DNA from: Croceicoccus sediminis
Lineage (GTDB): Bacteria; Pseudomonadota; Alphaproteobacteria; Sphingomonadales; Sphingomonadaceae
DNA length: 64,000 bases
NCBI RefSeq assembly: GCF_007570835.1
Contig: NZ_SUNC01000001.1
Coordinates: forward strand, 62,001-126,000
Direction of reading: 5' to 3'
In this document: positions 1 to 8,647 of the stretch, in pieces
Numbering within the stretch: position 1 is the first letter of the stretch
How the letters are laid out: each line of letters opens with the position of its first letter
Notes under the pieces: model-generated
Seen by the model: the letters and a program-made list of their open reading frames with translations, nothing else
Databases searched by the model: none
What the model was told of the DNA's origin: nothing
Position numbers and translations under genes: made by a program

Positions 1-1316
1 CTCTGCCGCTCAAGAGCATTGGCTTGGGCTGCCGCGAACGCGCTTTCCTTTTCATCGCAAAGCTCTGCGGCCTGCGTCTCGGCGGACATGGCTCGCGAAA
101 GAGCCTGTTTCGCGCGGTCCAGGACTGTCACGGCAGCATCATGGCCAGCCTGACGTTCGACAGCATCGACCAGAACCTGCCTGTGCCGGTTAAGCTGGTC
201 AATCTTGCGCGCGAGGTCCTCGATCTCATGCTCGCGGCAACGAAGATCGGTCAGCGTAGCGCTCGCTGCCGATACAGCTTCACCTGCTTCCCGTGCTGCA
301 GTCTCGGCTTTGGAATGTGCCGCAACCGCGACTGTATGGCGCTTTCGCGCATCGCCAACGGCGGTGTCGAGGTCCGACATGCGCCGTGCCAGGTCCGCCC
401 GTGATTTGCGTGAGCGCATCGTGTCGAAAGCTGGGGCCTCGGCCTCAAGCTGTTTAAGGGCACCTGCTGCAGCCTCGACCTCGACAAACCGCTTTTCTTG
501 TTCTTCAGCGGCCGCGTAGGCCTTGTTGGCCAAGGCGAGCACAGTCGCCGTCTCAGACACCGCCAGCTGGGTAAATTCATATCGTTCAAGTGCGGAGGCA
601 ATGCCGTAGGTAAGCTCGTTCGAGCTGGCGAAGCCCTCGGTTTGAAGGCGGTGTCCGTGCAGTCGATAGCCGTCTTCAATCTCACGCCTGATGCTCGCAG
701 CATCGGTTTTGAGCTTTTCGGTGAGCCGGCGGTAGAGCGAGACGTCGAACAGCTCCCGCAATATCTCGAGCCGGTCCTTGCTGTTCGACACGAGGAACCG
801 CTCGAACCGGCCTTGCGGCAGCAGGACGATCTGGCGGAACTGCTGCGCGCCATAGCCGAGAAGACCCTCGACATGGCTGAGTACAGCACCGACTTTCCGT
901 TCCGCCAGCGGAGTCCCGCAGCAGTCCGGACCGACGTCATCGATCGCCAGTTCCGATACATCGAACAGCCAGGCAGCATGTGACTGCATCGTGTGGCCTT
1001 CGCCTCGCGCTTTGGGCCGTGCCTGGTCAGGCTGACGCCTGATATAGTAACGCTTTGCGCCAAGCTCGAATTGCAGGCTGACCTCAGTTAGAAGGTCGTC
1101 AGGCGCGAAATCAGACCGCATGGTCCCGATGCCCTGTTCTTCCTTGGCGCCCTCGCCAAACAGGGCAAAGGAGATCGCGCTGAAGATTGACGACTTGCCT
1201 GACCCCGTGGGGCCGTAGATTCCGAAAAGACCGGCGTCGGTCGCTTCGCGAAAGTCGATGGTCTCGGTGCCGCCATAGGGACCGAAAGCGCTGAGGGTGA
1301 GCTTGATAGGTCTCAT
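1..1316 (-). CDS. sbcC: Exonuclease subunit SbcC (SMC-family ATPase), 3' end outside window
   Basis: ATPase/coiled-coil subunit of the SbcCD (Mre11-Rad50-like) nuclease, which cleaves hairpins and DNA ends. Reading down from ATG 1316 gives an open frame of about 438 codons with no stop before the window edge. It starts MRPIKLTLSAFGPYGG, with Walker A GPTGSGKS near residues 35-42 and the SbcC-typical FRQIVLLPQGRF near residue 165. Beyond about residue 200 it becomes an Ala/Glu/Arg-rich coiled coil. The ATG overlaps the sbcD stop by 4 nt (ATGA), so the two are co-translated. The second ATPase half lies off the window. Family assignment is firm; only the N-terminal part is visible. Confidence 0.93.
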   Translation of the reverse strand, partial: MRPIKLTLSAFGPYGGTETIDFREATDAGLFGIYGPTGSGKSSIFSAISFALFGEGAKEEQGIGTMRSDFAPDDLLTEVSLQFELGAKRYYIRRQPDQARPKARGEGHTMQSHAAWLFDVSELAIDDVGPDCCGTPLAERKVGAVLSHVEGLLGYGAQQFRQIVLLPQGRFERFLVSNSKDRLEILRELFDVSLYRRLTEKLKTDAASIRREIEDGYRLHGHRLQTEGFASSNELTYGIASALERYEFTQLAVSETATVLALANKAYAAAEEQEKRFVEVEAAAGALKQLEAEAPAFDTMRSRKSRADLARRMSDLDTAVGDARKRHTVAVAAHSKAETAAREAGEAVSAASATLTDLRCREHEIEDLARKIDQLNRHRQVLVDAVERQAGHDAAVTVLDRAKQALSRAMSAETQAAELCDEKESAFAAAQANALERQ

Positions 1317-2458
1317 TGACCTTCCTCCGTCGTGGCGAAGGATCGCAGCGCGGACGCCACAATCTGCCCCTCTGCTTCGGAAAGCGGCTCACCGCGGATA
1401 AAGTCGAGAAATGCAGAGGACAGCGTCTGCGGGTCATCGATGACAGCGCGCTGTTCCTCGAGGCGCTGCGCTACGGGGCGCTCGTTGCGCTCGTAGGAGA
1501 GCTGAACGGCATTGGGATAGAAGTCTCTGATCCTTTTCATCGGATCGATTTGCGGGGTGTCGTCCGTGAGCACGACGCGGATGATGTCGTTGGAAACCTC
1601 CGTGGCGGCGAGCAGCTCGAGTAACTTGCCGCGAATGGTTCTGACCTGTCGCAGCGGCCGCAGCGGCATTTCTGTCACCGCGGCAGTGCCATCGGCCGCG
1701 AGATCGATCAGGCTGATGGACTTCTGCTGACCTTCTTCATCGAAGCCGAATGCGAGCGGCGCGCCGGAATAACGGATGTGATCCTGTCCGACCGGTTGCG
1801 GGCGGTGGAGGTGCCCAAGGGCTACATAGTGCGCCCCATCGAAGGCGGCTGCAGATACCGTCTCGATCCCGCCCACCGTGCGTGTGAGTGGGCGCTCGCT
1901 TTCGCTAGTCGCGGCGCCGTCGACAAAGGCATGGGCGACGACAACCCAACGCATTCCATTGGCCACGTGCTTGCGGGCGCTTGCAAGCTGGGCCCTGATC
2001 ACATCCGCAGGGCATGCGATGGCGTCGTCTTCGAAACAGAGTCGGGCGGCATATTCGAATGCAAAAGGCAGGGCGGAGATGGCCACCGGGCCGTGGGCAT
2101 CGGAAATCATGAGCGGCCGTTCATCTTCATCTAGTGGTCCGCGCACAATCGCCGCGCCGCCTTCTGCAAGAACACCCATTGCACCAATCTGCGCGGCGGA
2201 ATCGTGGTTGCCGGCGATCATAACGATTGCTGCATCGGATGCTGCCCGCACGGTTGTGAGGAACTGCGAGAGGCGGCTGATCGCGCTTTGGGGCGGGTTC
2301 GCCCGGTCAAAAATGTCGCCGGCGATGATCACGACGTCGGGACGCTCATCATCGATCATCGCAAGGATCTGAACGAAGATATGGTCGTGGTCCTCATCGA
2401 GGGACAGGCCATGGAATTGTCGGCCCAGATGCCAGTCGCTGGTGTGCAAGATGCGCAT
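1313..2458 (-). CDS. sbcD: Exonuclease subunit SbcD (metallophosphoesterase)
   Basis: Nuclease subunit of SbcCD, 381 aa. The calcineurin-like metal-binding motifs appear in order: HTSDWHLGR (residues 5-13), GDIFDRANPP (about 48-57), GNHDS (about 83-87), HAFVDGA (about 176-182) and LGHLHRPQ (about 214-221). These are the Mn-binding residues of the Mre11/SbcD family, and the length is normal. It is the first gene of an sbcD-sbcC unit, transcribed away from a WYL regulator across a 73-bp intergenic region with a strong minus-strand promoter. SbcCD is usually chromosomal. Carriage on a mobile element next to a WYL regulator suggests an accessory or defence-linked copy, which is inference. Confidence 0.95.
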   Translation of the reverse strand: MRILHTSDWHLGRQFHGLSLDEDHDHIFVQILAMIDDERPDVVIIAGDIFDRANPPQSAISRLSQFLTTVRAASDAAIVMIAGNHDSAAQIGAMGVLAEGGAAIVRGPLDEDERPLMISDAHGPVAISALPFAFEYAARLCFEDDAIACPADVIRAQLASARKHVANGMRWVVVAHAFVDGAATSESERPLTRTVGGIETVSAAAFDGAHYVALGHLHRPQPVGQDHIRYSGAPLAFGFDEEGQQKSISLIDLAADGTAAVTEMPLRPLRQVRTIRGKLLELLAATEVSNDIIRVVLTDDTPQIDPMKRIRDFYPNAVQLSYERNERPVAQRLEEQRAVIDDPQTLSSAFLDFIRGEPLSEAEGQIVASALRSFATTEEGQ

Positions 2459-2468
2459 TAACCTGTCC

Positions 2469-2498
2469 TTGAATCCAGATGCATATAAATTTTATATA
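2469..2498 (+). promoter_or_regulatory. Possible promoter of the WYL regulator gene
   Basis: Plus strand: TTGAAT (2469-2474), 18-nt spacer, TATATA (2493-2498), 34 nt before the ATG at 2532. Weaker than the opposing sbcD promoter. The two -10 boxes overlap, so the promoters would compete. Confidence 0.4.
2483..2497. promoter_or_regulatory. 15-bp palindrome, candidate operator
   Basis: ATATAAA-T-TTTATAT is a perfect inverted repeat with a 1-nt centre. It lies across the -10 elements of both divergent promoters. A regulator bound here would block both sbcD-sbcC and the WYL gene; the adjacent WYL protein is the obvious candidate. AT-rich palindromes also arise by chance around -10 boxes. Confidence 0.4.
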
Positions 2499-2518
2499 GA
2501 CGTATGATGGTGCGTCAA
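2491..2518 (-). promoter_or_regulatory. Promoter of sbcD-sbcC
   Basis: Minus strand: -35 TTGACG (2518-2513), 16-nt spacer, -10 TATAAA (2496-2491). Transcription would start about 25 nt ahead of the sbcD ATG at 2458. It fits the sigma-70 consensus closely; seen by eye, not tested. Confidence 0.6.
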
Positions 2519-2531
2519 GTAGGGTTCGGGC

Positions 2532-3305
2532 ATGGACGATCCCTCACTCAAGCCTGCAATGCTTGCTCGCCTTGTCTATCTGGACAGGTGCCTGACGTGG
2601 CGCGGGCAGGTGAACCGCAAGGACCTGATCGAGCGCTTCGGTATCTCATCTCCACAGGCGGCAATCGATCTCAGGGAATACCTCGAGCGGGTCGCCGAGC
2701 CGAAGCCTGGCTATGACACAGTGCGAAAGTGCTATGTTGCCGACCCGCACCATCGCGGCCTGCCGTTTGTCGAGGATGCAGGCTCACCGGATGAATTTGT
2801 CGGCTATCCCGCATCGGAGGGCCTTTCCGTTCTGCCTTCGCCTGTTCGGCAGTGCCCGCCATTCGTGATCCGGCGTCTCTGGCAGGCGATCGAGCAGCGG
2901 CAGAAGATCGAGATCGGCTATGTGTCGATGTCGAGTGGGCTGCGTCAGAACCAATGGATCGCGCCTGCGCATTTTGCTTCCGACGGTGAGCGCCTGCACA
3001 TTCGGGCCTGGAGCTTCCACCGCGAGGAATGGCGCGACTTCGTGCCGGTCCGGGTTCTGCCTGAGAGCACCTTTGCCGTGGCGCCGGTCGGCGAAGACCT
3101 TCCGCGCGATGCAGAATGGGAAGAATTCGTTGAAATTCGGCTTCGGCCGCTGAGCAGCCTGACGGAAGAGCAGCAGGCGGCTGTCCGGCTTGAATATGGG
3201 TTCACGCAGGAAGTTCTGCGCTTCGACGTCCGCAGGTCGCTCGAATTCTATGTCGACCGGCGCTGGGGGCTCAACCGAGCGGGCGCGCGACTGGAACGCT
3301 TTTAG
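2532..3305 (+). CDS. WYL-domain transcriptional regulator (BrxR/CapW-like)
   Basis: 257 aa, a likely DNA-binding regulator. The N-terminal winged-helix is about residues 10-60 (the stretch RGQVNRKDLIERFGISSPQA has the helix-turn-helix pattern). The WYL ligand-sensing domain is about residues 110-180, with IEIGYVSMSSG and IRAWSFHREEWRDFVPVRV, and a C-terminal extension follows. This is the layout of defence-associated WYL repressors such as BrxR and CapW. It is divergent from sbcD and followed 47 bp later by a DUF6035 gene. A paralogue with the same domain order sits at 27335-28204 in front of the defence locus. The ligand is unknown; it may respond to nucleic acid or nucleotide signals. Confidence 0.85.
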   Translation: MDDPSLKPAMLARLVYLDRCLTWRGQVNRKDLIERFGISSPQAAIDLREYLERVAEPKPGYDTVRKCYVADPHHRGLPFVEDAGSPDEFVGYPASEGLSVLPSPVRQCPPFVIRRLWQAIEQRQKIEIGYVSMSSGLRQNQWIAPAHFASDGERLHIRAWSFHREEWRDFVPVRVLPESTFAVAPVGEDLPRDAEWEEFVEIRLRPLSSLTEEQQAAVRLEYGFTQEVLRFDVRRSLEFYVDRRWGLNRAGARLERF

Positions 3306-3352
3306 GCTCGCCGTGCGAACGCAGCCTGCTGCCTCAAGGAAAGGAGATGACC

Positions 3353-4819
3353 ATGGTTGGAAACACGACAATCGATCCGCTGGCGAGGGCAGAGGCGGTG
3401 ACAAGGCCGGAAATCGACACGGTCAGAAACCTGAGAACTGGCCATGTGCGCGATGTCCGTCGTCTCGTCCGGGCGTTTCGGTACGAGCGCGCTATCCTGC
3501 TGCGCCAAAATCTCAAAGCACTCGTGAAACGTGACGAAGCACGCCTCGTCTGCGCGACGTGCGGCGTTCCGGTCTATCTGGCTTGTAGCACGACCAAGAG
3601 GTTTTTCTTCCGGCATCGCCATGAAGATGGCTCGTGTCCAGCTGTCACGCGGACAGAGTTGAGCGAAGCCGATATCAGGGCCATGAAGTACCGCGGCGCC
3701 CAGGAGAGCGGGGCGCACAAGCGGGTCAAAGCACTTCTTCTGCGAAGCCTCTCGGCCGACCCCCGGTTCAAGGACGTGGTGCAAGAAAAGACATGGAAAG
3801 CGAGCGAGGGCCTTATCGGGCTGCGACGGCCTGATGTTTCGGCGCGGACGGACACCGACAGGTTGGCCTTTGAAGTGCAGCTGAGCACCACCTTCATGGA
3901 CGTCGTGCTGAGCCGGAAGGAGTTCTATCGAGCCGAAGGGGCGGCGCTTGTATGGGTTCTGCCGAGTTTCCACCCGAGCTATCGACGCATGACTGATGAC
4001 GACATCCTTTTCGGGAACAACTCCAACGTTTTCGTCGTAGATGAAAAAAGCGCTGCTGCGTCCGAAGTGGCAGGAACCTTCATCATGACGTGCTGGTATC
4101 GCAAGCCGTTGATCAACGATGACAAGATCGTCGACGAGTGGATCGAGCGCGAGGTGCGGTGGGATGAAATTACGGTCGATTTGGACCGCCAGACCATTAT
4201 TGCCTTCGACTATGCGCAGGAGGCAGCAAGACTCCGTGACGAGCTGAGGGTTGCCCGCTCGGAAAGGATCGCAGCTGCCGAGGCTGCAAGAAAGCAGGCT
4301 CAGCAAGACCGCGAGGATGAGATCCGTGAGCAAATGCTTCGGTTCGTTCTCGATGCCTCGCGCGATGACGAATACCTGCCTCGACACAAGGCATGGTTGC
4401 TCCTCAACGATCGCCTTCGTTCCATCGGATGCGGCCTCGACGGGGAATACCCTGATCTCCTAGCAGCCACTCGCATCGTCCATCTCATCGAGAGCGCAAG
4501 GGCGGGAAAGCCGGTTGGCTTCGGCTACAAGAGCTTTGCTGAACTTGGGCATCATCTCATCCACCAGCACCCCGAGCTTCTTCTCGCCTTCGGCCACATG
4601 CTACGGAAATTCGGAACGAAGGAAGCCCTGTATCGCGACGATCGAACTGGGAAGCTAAAGGCAAAGCTTGAGGCGGTGCGGGCTCACCTTCTCCATGACC
4701 CAAAATACAGGATGGCAGAAGATGAGGAGCGCTTGTGCGCATTGCTATCGGAGGGGGCCTCTCGGAAGGCAAGGTCGGAGAACGACAATCCTGATCGGCC
4801 CGGTCGCGCGGCGGCGTAG
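3353..4819 (+). CDS. DUF6035 / CoiA-like nuclease-fold protein
   Basis: 488 aa. A Cys/His cluster near residues 63-100 (LVCATCGVPVYLAC, then FFFRHRHEDGSCP) could bind zinc, as in CoiA-like proteins. Near residues 155-175 the pattern RPDVSAR..LAFEVQLS resembles a PD-(D/E)XK core, with D of RPDV, then E and Q of FEVQ. A helical charged region follows (about 285-330). The start at 3353 is preferred over the ATG at 3347 because AAGGAG at 3341-3346 gives correct spacing only to 3353. It lies downstream of the WYL gene and is probably co-transcribed. A nuclease role is inferred from the fold pattern; the substrate is unknown. Confidence 0.7.
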   Translation: MVGNTTIDPLARAEAVTRPEIDTVRNLRTGHVRDVRRLVRAFRYERAILLRQNLKALVKRDEARLVCATCGVPVYLACSTTKRFFFRHRHEDGSCPAVTRTELSEADIRAMKYRGAQESGAHKRVKALLLRSLSADPRFKDVVQEKTWKASEGLIGLRRPDVSARTDTDRLAFEVQLSTTFMDVVLSRKEFYRAEGAALVWVLPSFHPSYRRMTDDDILFGNNSNVFVVDEKSAAASEVAGTFIMTCWYRKPLINDDKIVDEWIEREVRWDEITVDLDRQTIIAFDYAQEAARLRDELRVARSERIAAAEAARKQAQQDREDEIREQMLRFVLDASRDDEYLPRHKAWLLLNDRLRSIGCGLDGEYPDLLAATRIVHLIESARAGKPVGFGYKSFAELGHHLIHQHPELLLAFGHMLRKFGTKEALYRDDRTGKLKAKLEAVRAHLLHDPKYRMAEDEERLCALLSEGASRKARSENDNPDRPGRAAA

Positions 4820-4989
4820 CCGGGCAGGAGCCGCCAGAAGAACACGATCAATCTGGTTTCTCGCGCTCGCCACCGCTGAAGCCGTTTTTTCAGGCAAGGC
4901 AATCGAAGTGGTATGGCGGCTTCGGGTAAAACCAGACGATCAAGGTCGCGGTCTTGAATAACCGACTCTGGGTCGAGTTCAGCCGTCGC

Positions 4990-5032
4990 TGGGTGGCAGA
5001 CCCGATGGCAGCTTTCCACCGCTTGCCACCCA
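4990..5032. repeat. 9-bp inverted repeat in the 308-bp gap before parB-like gene
   Basis: TGGGTGGCA (4990-4998) is mirrored by TGCCACCCA (5024-5032) with a 25-nt spacer. It sits in the non-coding stretch 4820-5127, which otherwise shows no gene. It could be a partition-protein site, an operator or an mRNA hairpin for the ParB-like gene at 5128. Function unproven. Confidence 0.35.
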
Positions 5033-5127
5033 CCGGCAGTCATTGAGAGGGAAGGGGGCTTGCTTCTGTTTGAGCCGAACGAGCGTCGGATGGTCGATGC
5101 CCGTGCTCATACTCAGGAGTAAGTCCC

Positions 5128-7116
5128 ATGATCAAGACGATCCCGCTGACCAAGTTGGTCCAGTCCCCTCGCAATGTGCGCCGTCACGGCGACCCCGCCG
5201 CAGATGCCGAACTGAAAGCGAGCATTGCAGCCCATGGGTTGTTGCAGAACCTCATCGTTCGGCCTGCTGCTCGTGGCAAATTCGAGGTTGAAGCCGGAGA
5301 GCGCCGCCGATGCGCCTTGCTGGCGCTAGCCGAAGAGAAAGTCCTGCCGAAGGGCTACGAGGTTACCTGCCTCGTGCTTGAGGACGATGCGGAAATAGCC
5401 ATCGAAACGAGTCTGGCCGAAAACTTCCATCGCCTCGCGATGAACCCAGCCGATGAAGCGCAGGCGTTCGCTGCCCTTATTGATGCTGGTGCCTCGACGG
5501 AAGATGTCGCGCGCCGCTTCGGGCTGAAGGTCCGCTTCGTCGAAGGCCGGCTGCGTCTCGCGACCCTCGCGCCTGTCGTCTTCGATGCTCTTGCATCCGG
5601 TGAAATCACTCTCGATCTCGCCAAAGCTTTCGGCGCGACCTCCGACCAGGAGATTCAGGCTCGCGTCTATGAACAGGCGTCCTCGGGCTATTATGCGCCC
5701 AGCGCCGACAGCGTCCGGCGCATGGTGCTCTCCGGCACGGTCCGCGGCAGCGATGCTCGGGCCCGTCTTGTCGGTCGCGACGCATATACCGCTGCAGGTG
5801 GCCGGATCGAACGCGAACTCTTCGACGACGATGACAGCGAGTCCTGGGTTGATGTCGCGCTTCTGGAAACCCTCGCCTCGGAGGAGATGGAAAGGCGCGC
5901 CAAGGCGCTCGCAGCAGAGCAGGGTCTTGCCTGGGTCAAGCCTACGCTTGACGCTTATGCCAGTCACGATCTCGTAGAAGGTCTCATTCGCCTTCCGGCC
6001 GAGCCGGCTCCGTTGACTGACGCCGAACTGGCCCGCCTTGATGAACTCGATGCTTCTTACGACGAGCATGCGGCCATTCTCGAGGATGAAGACAGCGCGG
6101 AAGAAGCAATTGCTGCGGCCGAGGCGACGATCGAAGCGATTGAGCGCGAATGCCAGGACATTCGGGCAAAGCCCCCGGAGCTGGCGCCCGAACTGAAGGC
6201 CGATGCCGGAATGATCCTCGTTCTCTCGCGCGATGGCGCACCGGTCCTCCAGCCGGTGTTCTACGGCGAGCGCGTTATCGAAGTCGTTGGTGACGACGAT
6301 GTCGTCGAAGTCGTGGCGAGTGTCGGCAGTGATGGCAAACGTCGTGCAGCGCTTTCCAAGCGTCTGGTCGACGAACTTGCGATGCAACGTCGTGACGTGC
6401 TCGCGCTCCACGTGGCATCGGATCCCGGCCTTTCGCTCGACATCATGGTCTTCACCCTCGCGGATGCCGACACCCACGACTGGCGGTCACGCGCGGCCAC
6501 GACTCTGCGTGGCGGCGTCCCTGCGGGTCCGATTGTCGGGTTCGAAGCGAAGGATGCGCCGGCAAGCGCATCCCTTGCGGACCTGCGCTCGGGTCTCGAT
6601 GAGAGCTGGCGATCTGGCGAAGACGCTTCGTCGCGCTTCAAGATGTTTCGGGCACTCGCTGATGAAAGTCGCGCAGCATGGCTCGGCTTCGTCGTCGCTC
6701 GCACACTCGAGGCGAGCCTCAACATGGCAGGCGAACGTCAGATCACGTTCCAGGATCATCTGGGCAGCACGATCGGCATCGACATAGCGCAATGGTGGCG
6801 TCCGACCGCGGCAAACTACTTCGACCGCGTCTCGAAGCAGGTCATCCTTGATGCGCTCTTCGATGTTGGCGGTTTGGAACTGTCCTCACGCTTTGCATCG
6901 GTGAAAAAGGGCGATCTCGCGATGAGCGCCGAGCGCGTCTTCGCCGGGACCTACATCACCGAGGTCGAAGTTCGGGAAAGAGCCCTCGCCTGGGTGCCCG
7001 AAGTCATGCGTTTTGCCGACCAGCCGGAAATTCCTGCCGATAACGAAGCGCAAAGTCCCGATGCGGATTTCGTCGCCAACGACGACAATCAGCCCCCGAG
7101 CGAGCTGGCCGCCTGA
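5128..7116 (+). CDS. Long ParB-like partition/regulatory protein
   Basis: 662 aa, about twice the length of a classical ParB. The N-terminal ParB/Spo0J domain (residues 1-110) has VEAGERRRCALLALAEE and the arginine-rich signature ETSLAENFHRLAMNP near residue 93. A helix-turn-helix follows (STEDVARRFGLKVRFVEGRL, about residues 122-141). After residue 250 there is a long acidic, helical extension unlike chromosomal ParB. The start at 5128 has a good ribosome site (CAGGAG). No parA is visible in the window. Such long ParB-like proteins head the accessory block of sphingomonad conjugative elements. A role in partition or as a DNA-binding CTP switch is family-based; the C-terminal function is unknown. 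Confidence 0.85.
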   Translation: MIKTIPLTKLVQSPRNVRRHGDPAADAELKASIAAHGLLQNLIVRPAARGKFEVEAGERRRCALLALAEEKVLPKGYEVTCLVLEDDAEIAIETSLAENFHRLAMNPADEAQAFAALIDAGASTEDVARRFGLKVRFVEGRLRLATLAPVVFDALASGEITLDLAKAFGATSDQEIQARVYEQASSGYYAPSADSVRRMVLSGTVRGSDARARLVGRDAYTAAGGRIERELFDDDDSESWVDVALLETLASEEMERRAKALAAEQGLAWVKPTLDAYASHDLVEGLIRLPAEPAPLTDAELARLDELDASYDEHAAILEDEDSAEEAIAAAEATIEAIERECQDIRAKPPELAPELKADAGMILVLSRDGAPVLQPVFYGERVIEVVGDDDVVEVVASVGSDGKRRAALSKRLVDELAMQRRDVLALHVASDPGLSLDIMVFTLADADTHDWRSRAATTLRGGVPAGPIVGFEAKDAPASASLADLRSGLDESWRSGEDASSRFKMFRALADESRAAWLGFVVARTLEASLNMAGERQITFQDHLGSTIGIDIAQWWRPTAANYFDRVSKQVILDALFDVGGLELSSRFASVKKGDLAMSAERVFAGTYITEVEVRERALAWVPEVMRFADQPEIPADNEAQSPDADFVANDDNQPPSELAA

Positions 7117-7150
7117 CCTCCTCCTGACAGGAACGGCTGCTCGCCACCGT

Positions 7151-7186
7151 GAAGCGGTCCTCCGGCACATGCCGGGGGGCCGCTTC
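7151..7186 (+). other. 16-bp RNA hairpin between parB-like gene and ardC
   Basis: Left arm 7151-7166 and right arm 7171-7186 pair fully as RNA (GAAGCGG with CCGCUUC, CCGGC with GCCGG, and a UCCU/GGGG middle with two G-U pairs) around an ACAU loop. No U-run follows, so it is not a standard terminator. It may be an mRNA stabiliser, processing site or attenuator. Confidence 0.5.
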
Positions 7187-7271
7187 CTTCATGGAAAGAG
7201 AGCGGAGGGGGCTCCGGGATCTCCGGCACTGACCGACGGAACTGTCGTCAGGCCATTTCAGGAGATACAAC

Positions 7272-8213
7272 ATGGCCTATCGCAAGGGACAAAGCGGCGG
7301 AGTGTCGCCTGCTACCCGTATCACCCAGGAAATCATCGCCCGCCTCGAGTCCGGCACGAAGCCCTGGATCAAGCCATGGCGCGGTGTGCCAGTCTCGCGC
7401 CCATTGCGGGCGTGCGGCATCCCTTATCGCGGCATGAATGTATTCTGGCTCTGGATGGTTGCCGACATGTGCGGTTACGCCTCGCCGTTCTGGATGACCT
7501 ACAATCAGGCCAAAGAACTGGGCGCACAGGTGCGCAAGGGTGAAAAATCCACCATCGCCATTTTCTACAAGAGCTACACCAAGGAAGTAGAAGCACCCGA
7601 CACCGGCGAAAAAACCGACGAAAGTCGTCGCGTGTTGAAGGCCTATCCGGTTTTCAATGCTGATCAGGTCGAAGGTCTTCCGGAACGTTTCCATCCCGCC
7701 GCGACGCTTGAGGTGGTGGAGCCCGAGGGCCGTCAGGCTGAACTCGACTCATTCTTTGCCAGTATTCCGGCCGTCCTGCGTCATCAGGGCGACGAAGCCT
7801 ATTATGAGCCGGTAGCTGACCGGGTGACAATGCCGCCCTTGCATCTCTTCTCAGGCTTCGACCACTATTACGCGACGCTCGCGCACGAGCTATCGCATTG
7901 GACCGGTCATGCCAGTCGCCTCGACCGCAATCTCAAGAATCGATTTGGCTCTGCAGCTTACGCTGCAGAGGAACTCATTGCCGAACTTTCGAGCGCCATG
8001 CTCGGCGCTGAATTCGGTCTGCCAGTCACACACTTGGATAGCCATGCGAGCTATATCGAGCAATGGCTCAAGCTCCTGAAGCAGGATGACCGTGCCATTC
8101 TCACCGCTGCCGCAAAGGCGGAGGAAGCATCAAGGCTTCTGCTCAGACTCGGGGGACGGACCTCTGCCGATGATATTGACGAAGCGTCTGACGACGCTGC
8201 GCTGGCCGCTTGA
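7272..8213 (+). CDS. ardC: ArdC-like anti-restriction protein (zincin-like)
   Basis: 313 aa. The N-terminal ArdC domain, about residues 10-120, binds single-stranded DNA in this family; it includes W.KPWRG, YRGMN and QAKELGAQVRKGEKS. The C-terminal metallopeptidase-like domain carries the zinc motif HELSHWTGH near residue 205. ArdC proteins protect incoming plasmid DNA from host restriction during conjugation. The start at 7272 follows a strong site (AGGAGATACAAC). Length and domain order are normal. It is followed 11 nt later by a small gene, probably in the same transcript. Confidence 0.92.
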   Translation: MAYRKGQSGGVSPATRITQEIIARLESGTKPWIKPWRGVPVSRPLRACGIPYRGMNVFWLWMVADMCGYASPFWMTYNQAKELGAQVRKGEKSTIAIFYKSYTKEVEAPDTGEKTDESRRVLKAYPVFNADQVEGLPERFHPAATLEVVEPEGRQAELDSFFASIPAVLRHQGDEAYYEPVADRVTMPPLHLFSGFDHYYATLAHELSHWTGHASRLDRNLKNRFGSAAYAAEELIAELSSAMLGAEFGLPVTHLDSHASYIEQWLKLLKQDDRAILTAAAKAEEASRLLLRLGGRTSADDIDEASDDAALAA

Positions 8214-8224
8214 AGGAGGGCATC

Positions 8225-8647
8225 ATGGGCCGATCGGTCAGCTATCCCAGCGGGGCCATTGTCGCCTTCACCGTGCTCGAAGTCGAAAACGACGACGACT
8301 GGGACTTCGAATATGAATGGCTCCGCGAGGATCTGCGCGAGCGCGCAGGGCAGGCATTCCCTTCCCTGATCGCGCACGACGGTTGGCGAGGCCGCGAAGA
8401 CCGTATCCTCATGCGCAATGCCTATGCGGATTTCGGCGTGTCAGTTTACGCCGGCCTGGTTGCGGTGTGGATCGTCGAGCGCGACGATGGCGCCTATTGG
8501 GATGCCGATTGGCGCACGGCCAGATCGCCCAGAGCACAACGGTGGCTGTCCCAGATCGCCTCGCGCTTTGAAGCGTTGTTCGGCGACTACGTCTGCCTCG
8601 GTCACATGTCGAACGGTGAGGGCGTCTACGCAAAACGGGTGGCCTGA
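8225..8647 (+). CDS. Hypothetical acidic protein
   Basis: 140 aa, not recognised. Start chosen at ATG 8225 because GGAGGG (8215-8220) lies just ahead; a TTG at 8210 overlapping the ardC stop is less likely. The N-terminus is acidic (VENDDDWDFEYEWLRED), and aromatic residues continue through the middle (YWDADWRTARSP). No signal peptide, membrane segment or Cys cluster. The tight spacing to ardC suggests a shared transcript and possibly an anti-restriction or establishment role, which is contextual guesswork. Confidence 0.75.
   Translation: MGRSVSYPSGAIVAFTVLEVENDDDWDFEYEWLREDLRERAGQAFPSLIAHDGWRGREDRILMRNAYADFGVSVYAGLVAVWIVERDDGAYWDADWRTARSPRAQRWLSQIASRFEALFGDYVCLGHMSNGEGVYAKRVA

Noticed and set aside
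251-1063. 270-codon minus-strand frame at the left end
   Set aside because: Out of frame with SbcC. The frame starting at ATG 1316 gives a clear SbcC N-terminus and runs open to the window edge, so this is a shadow and not evidence of a frameshift.
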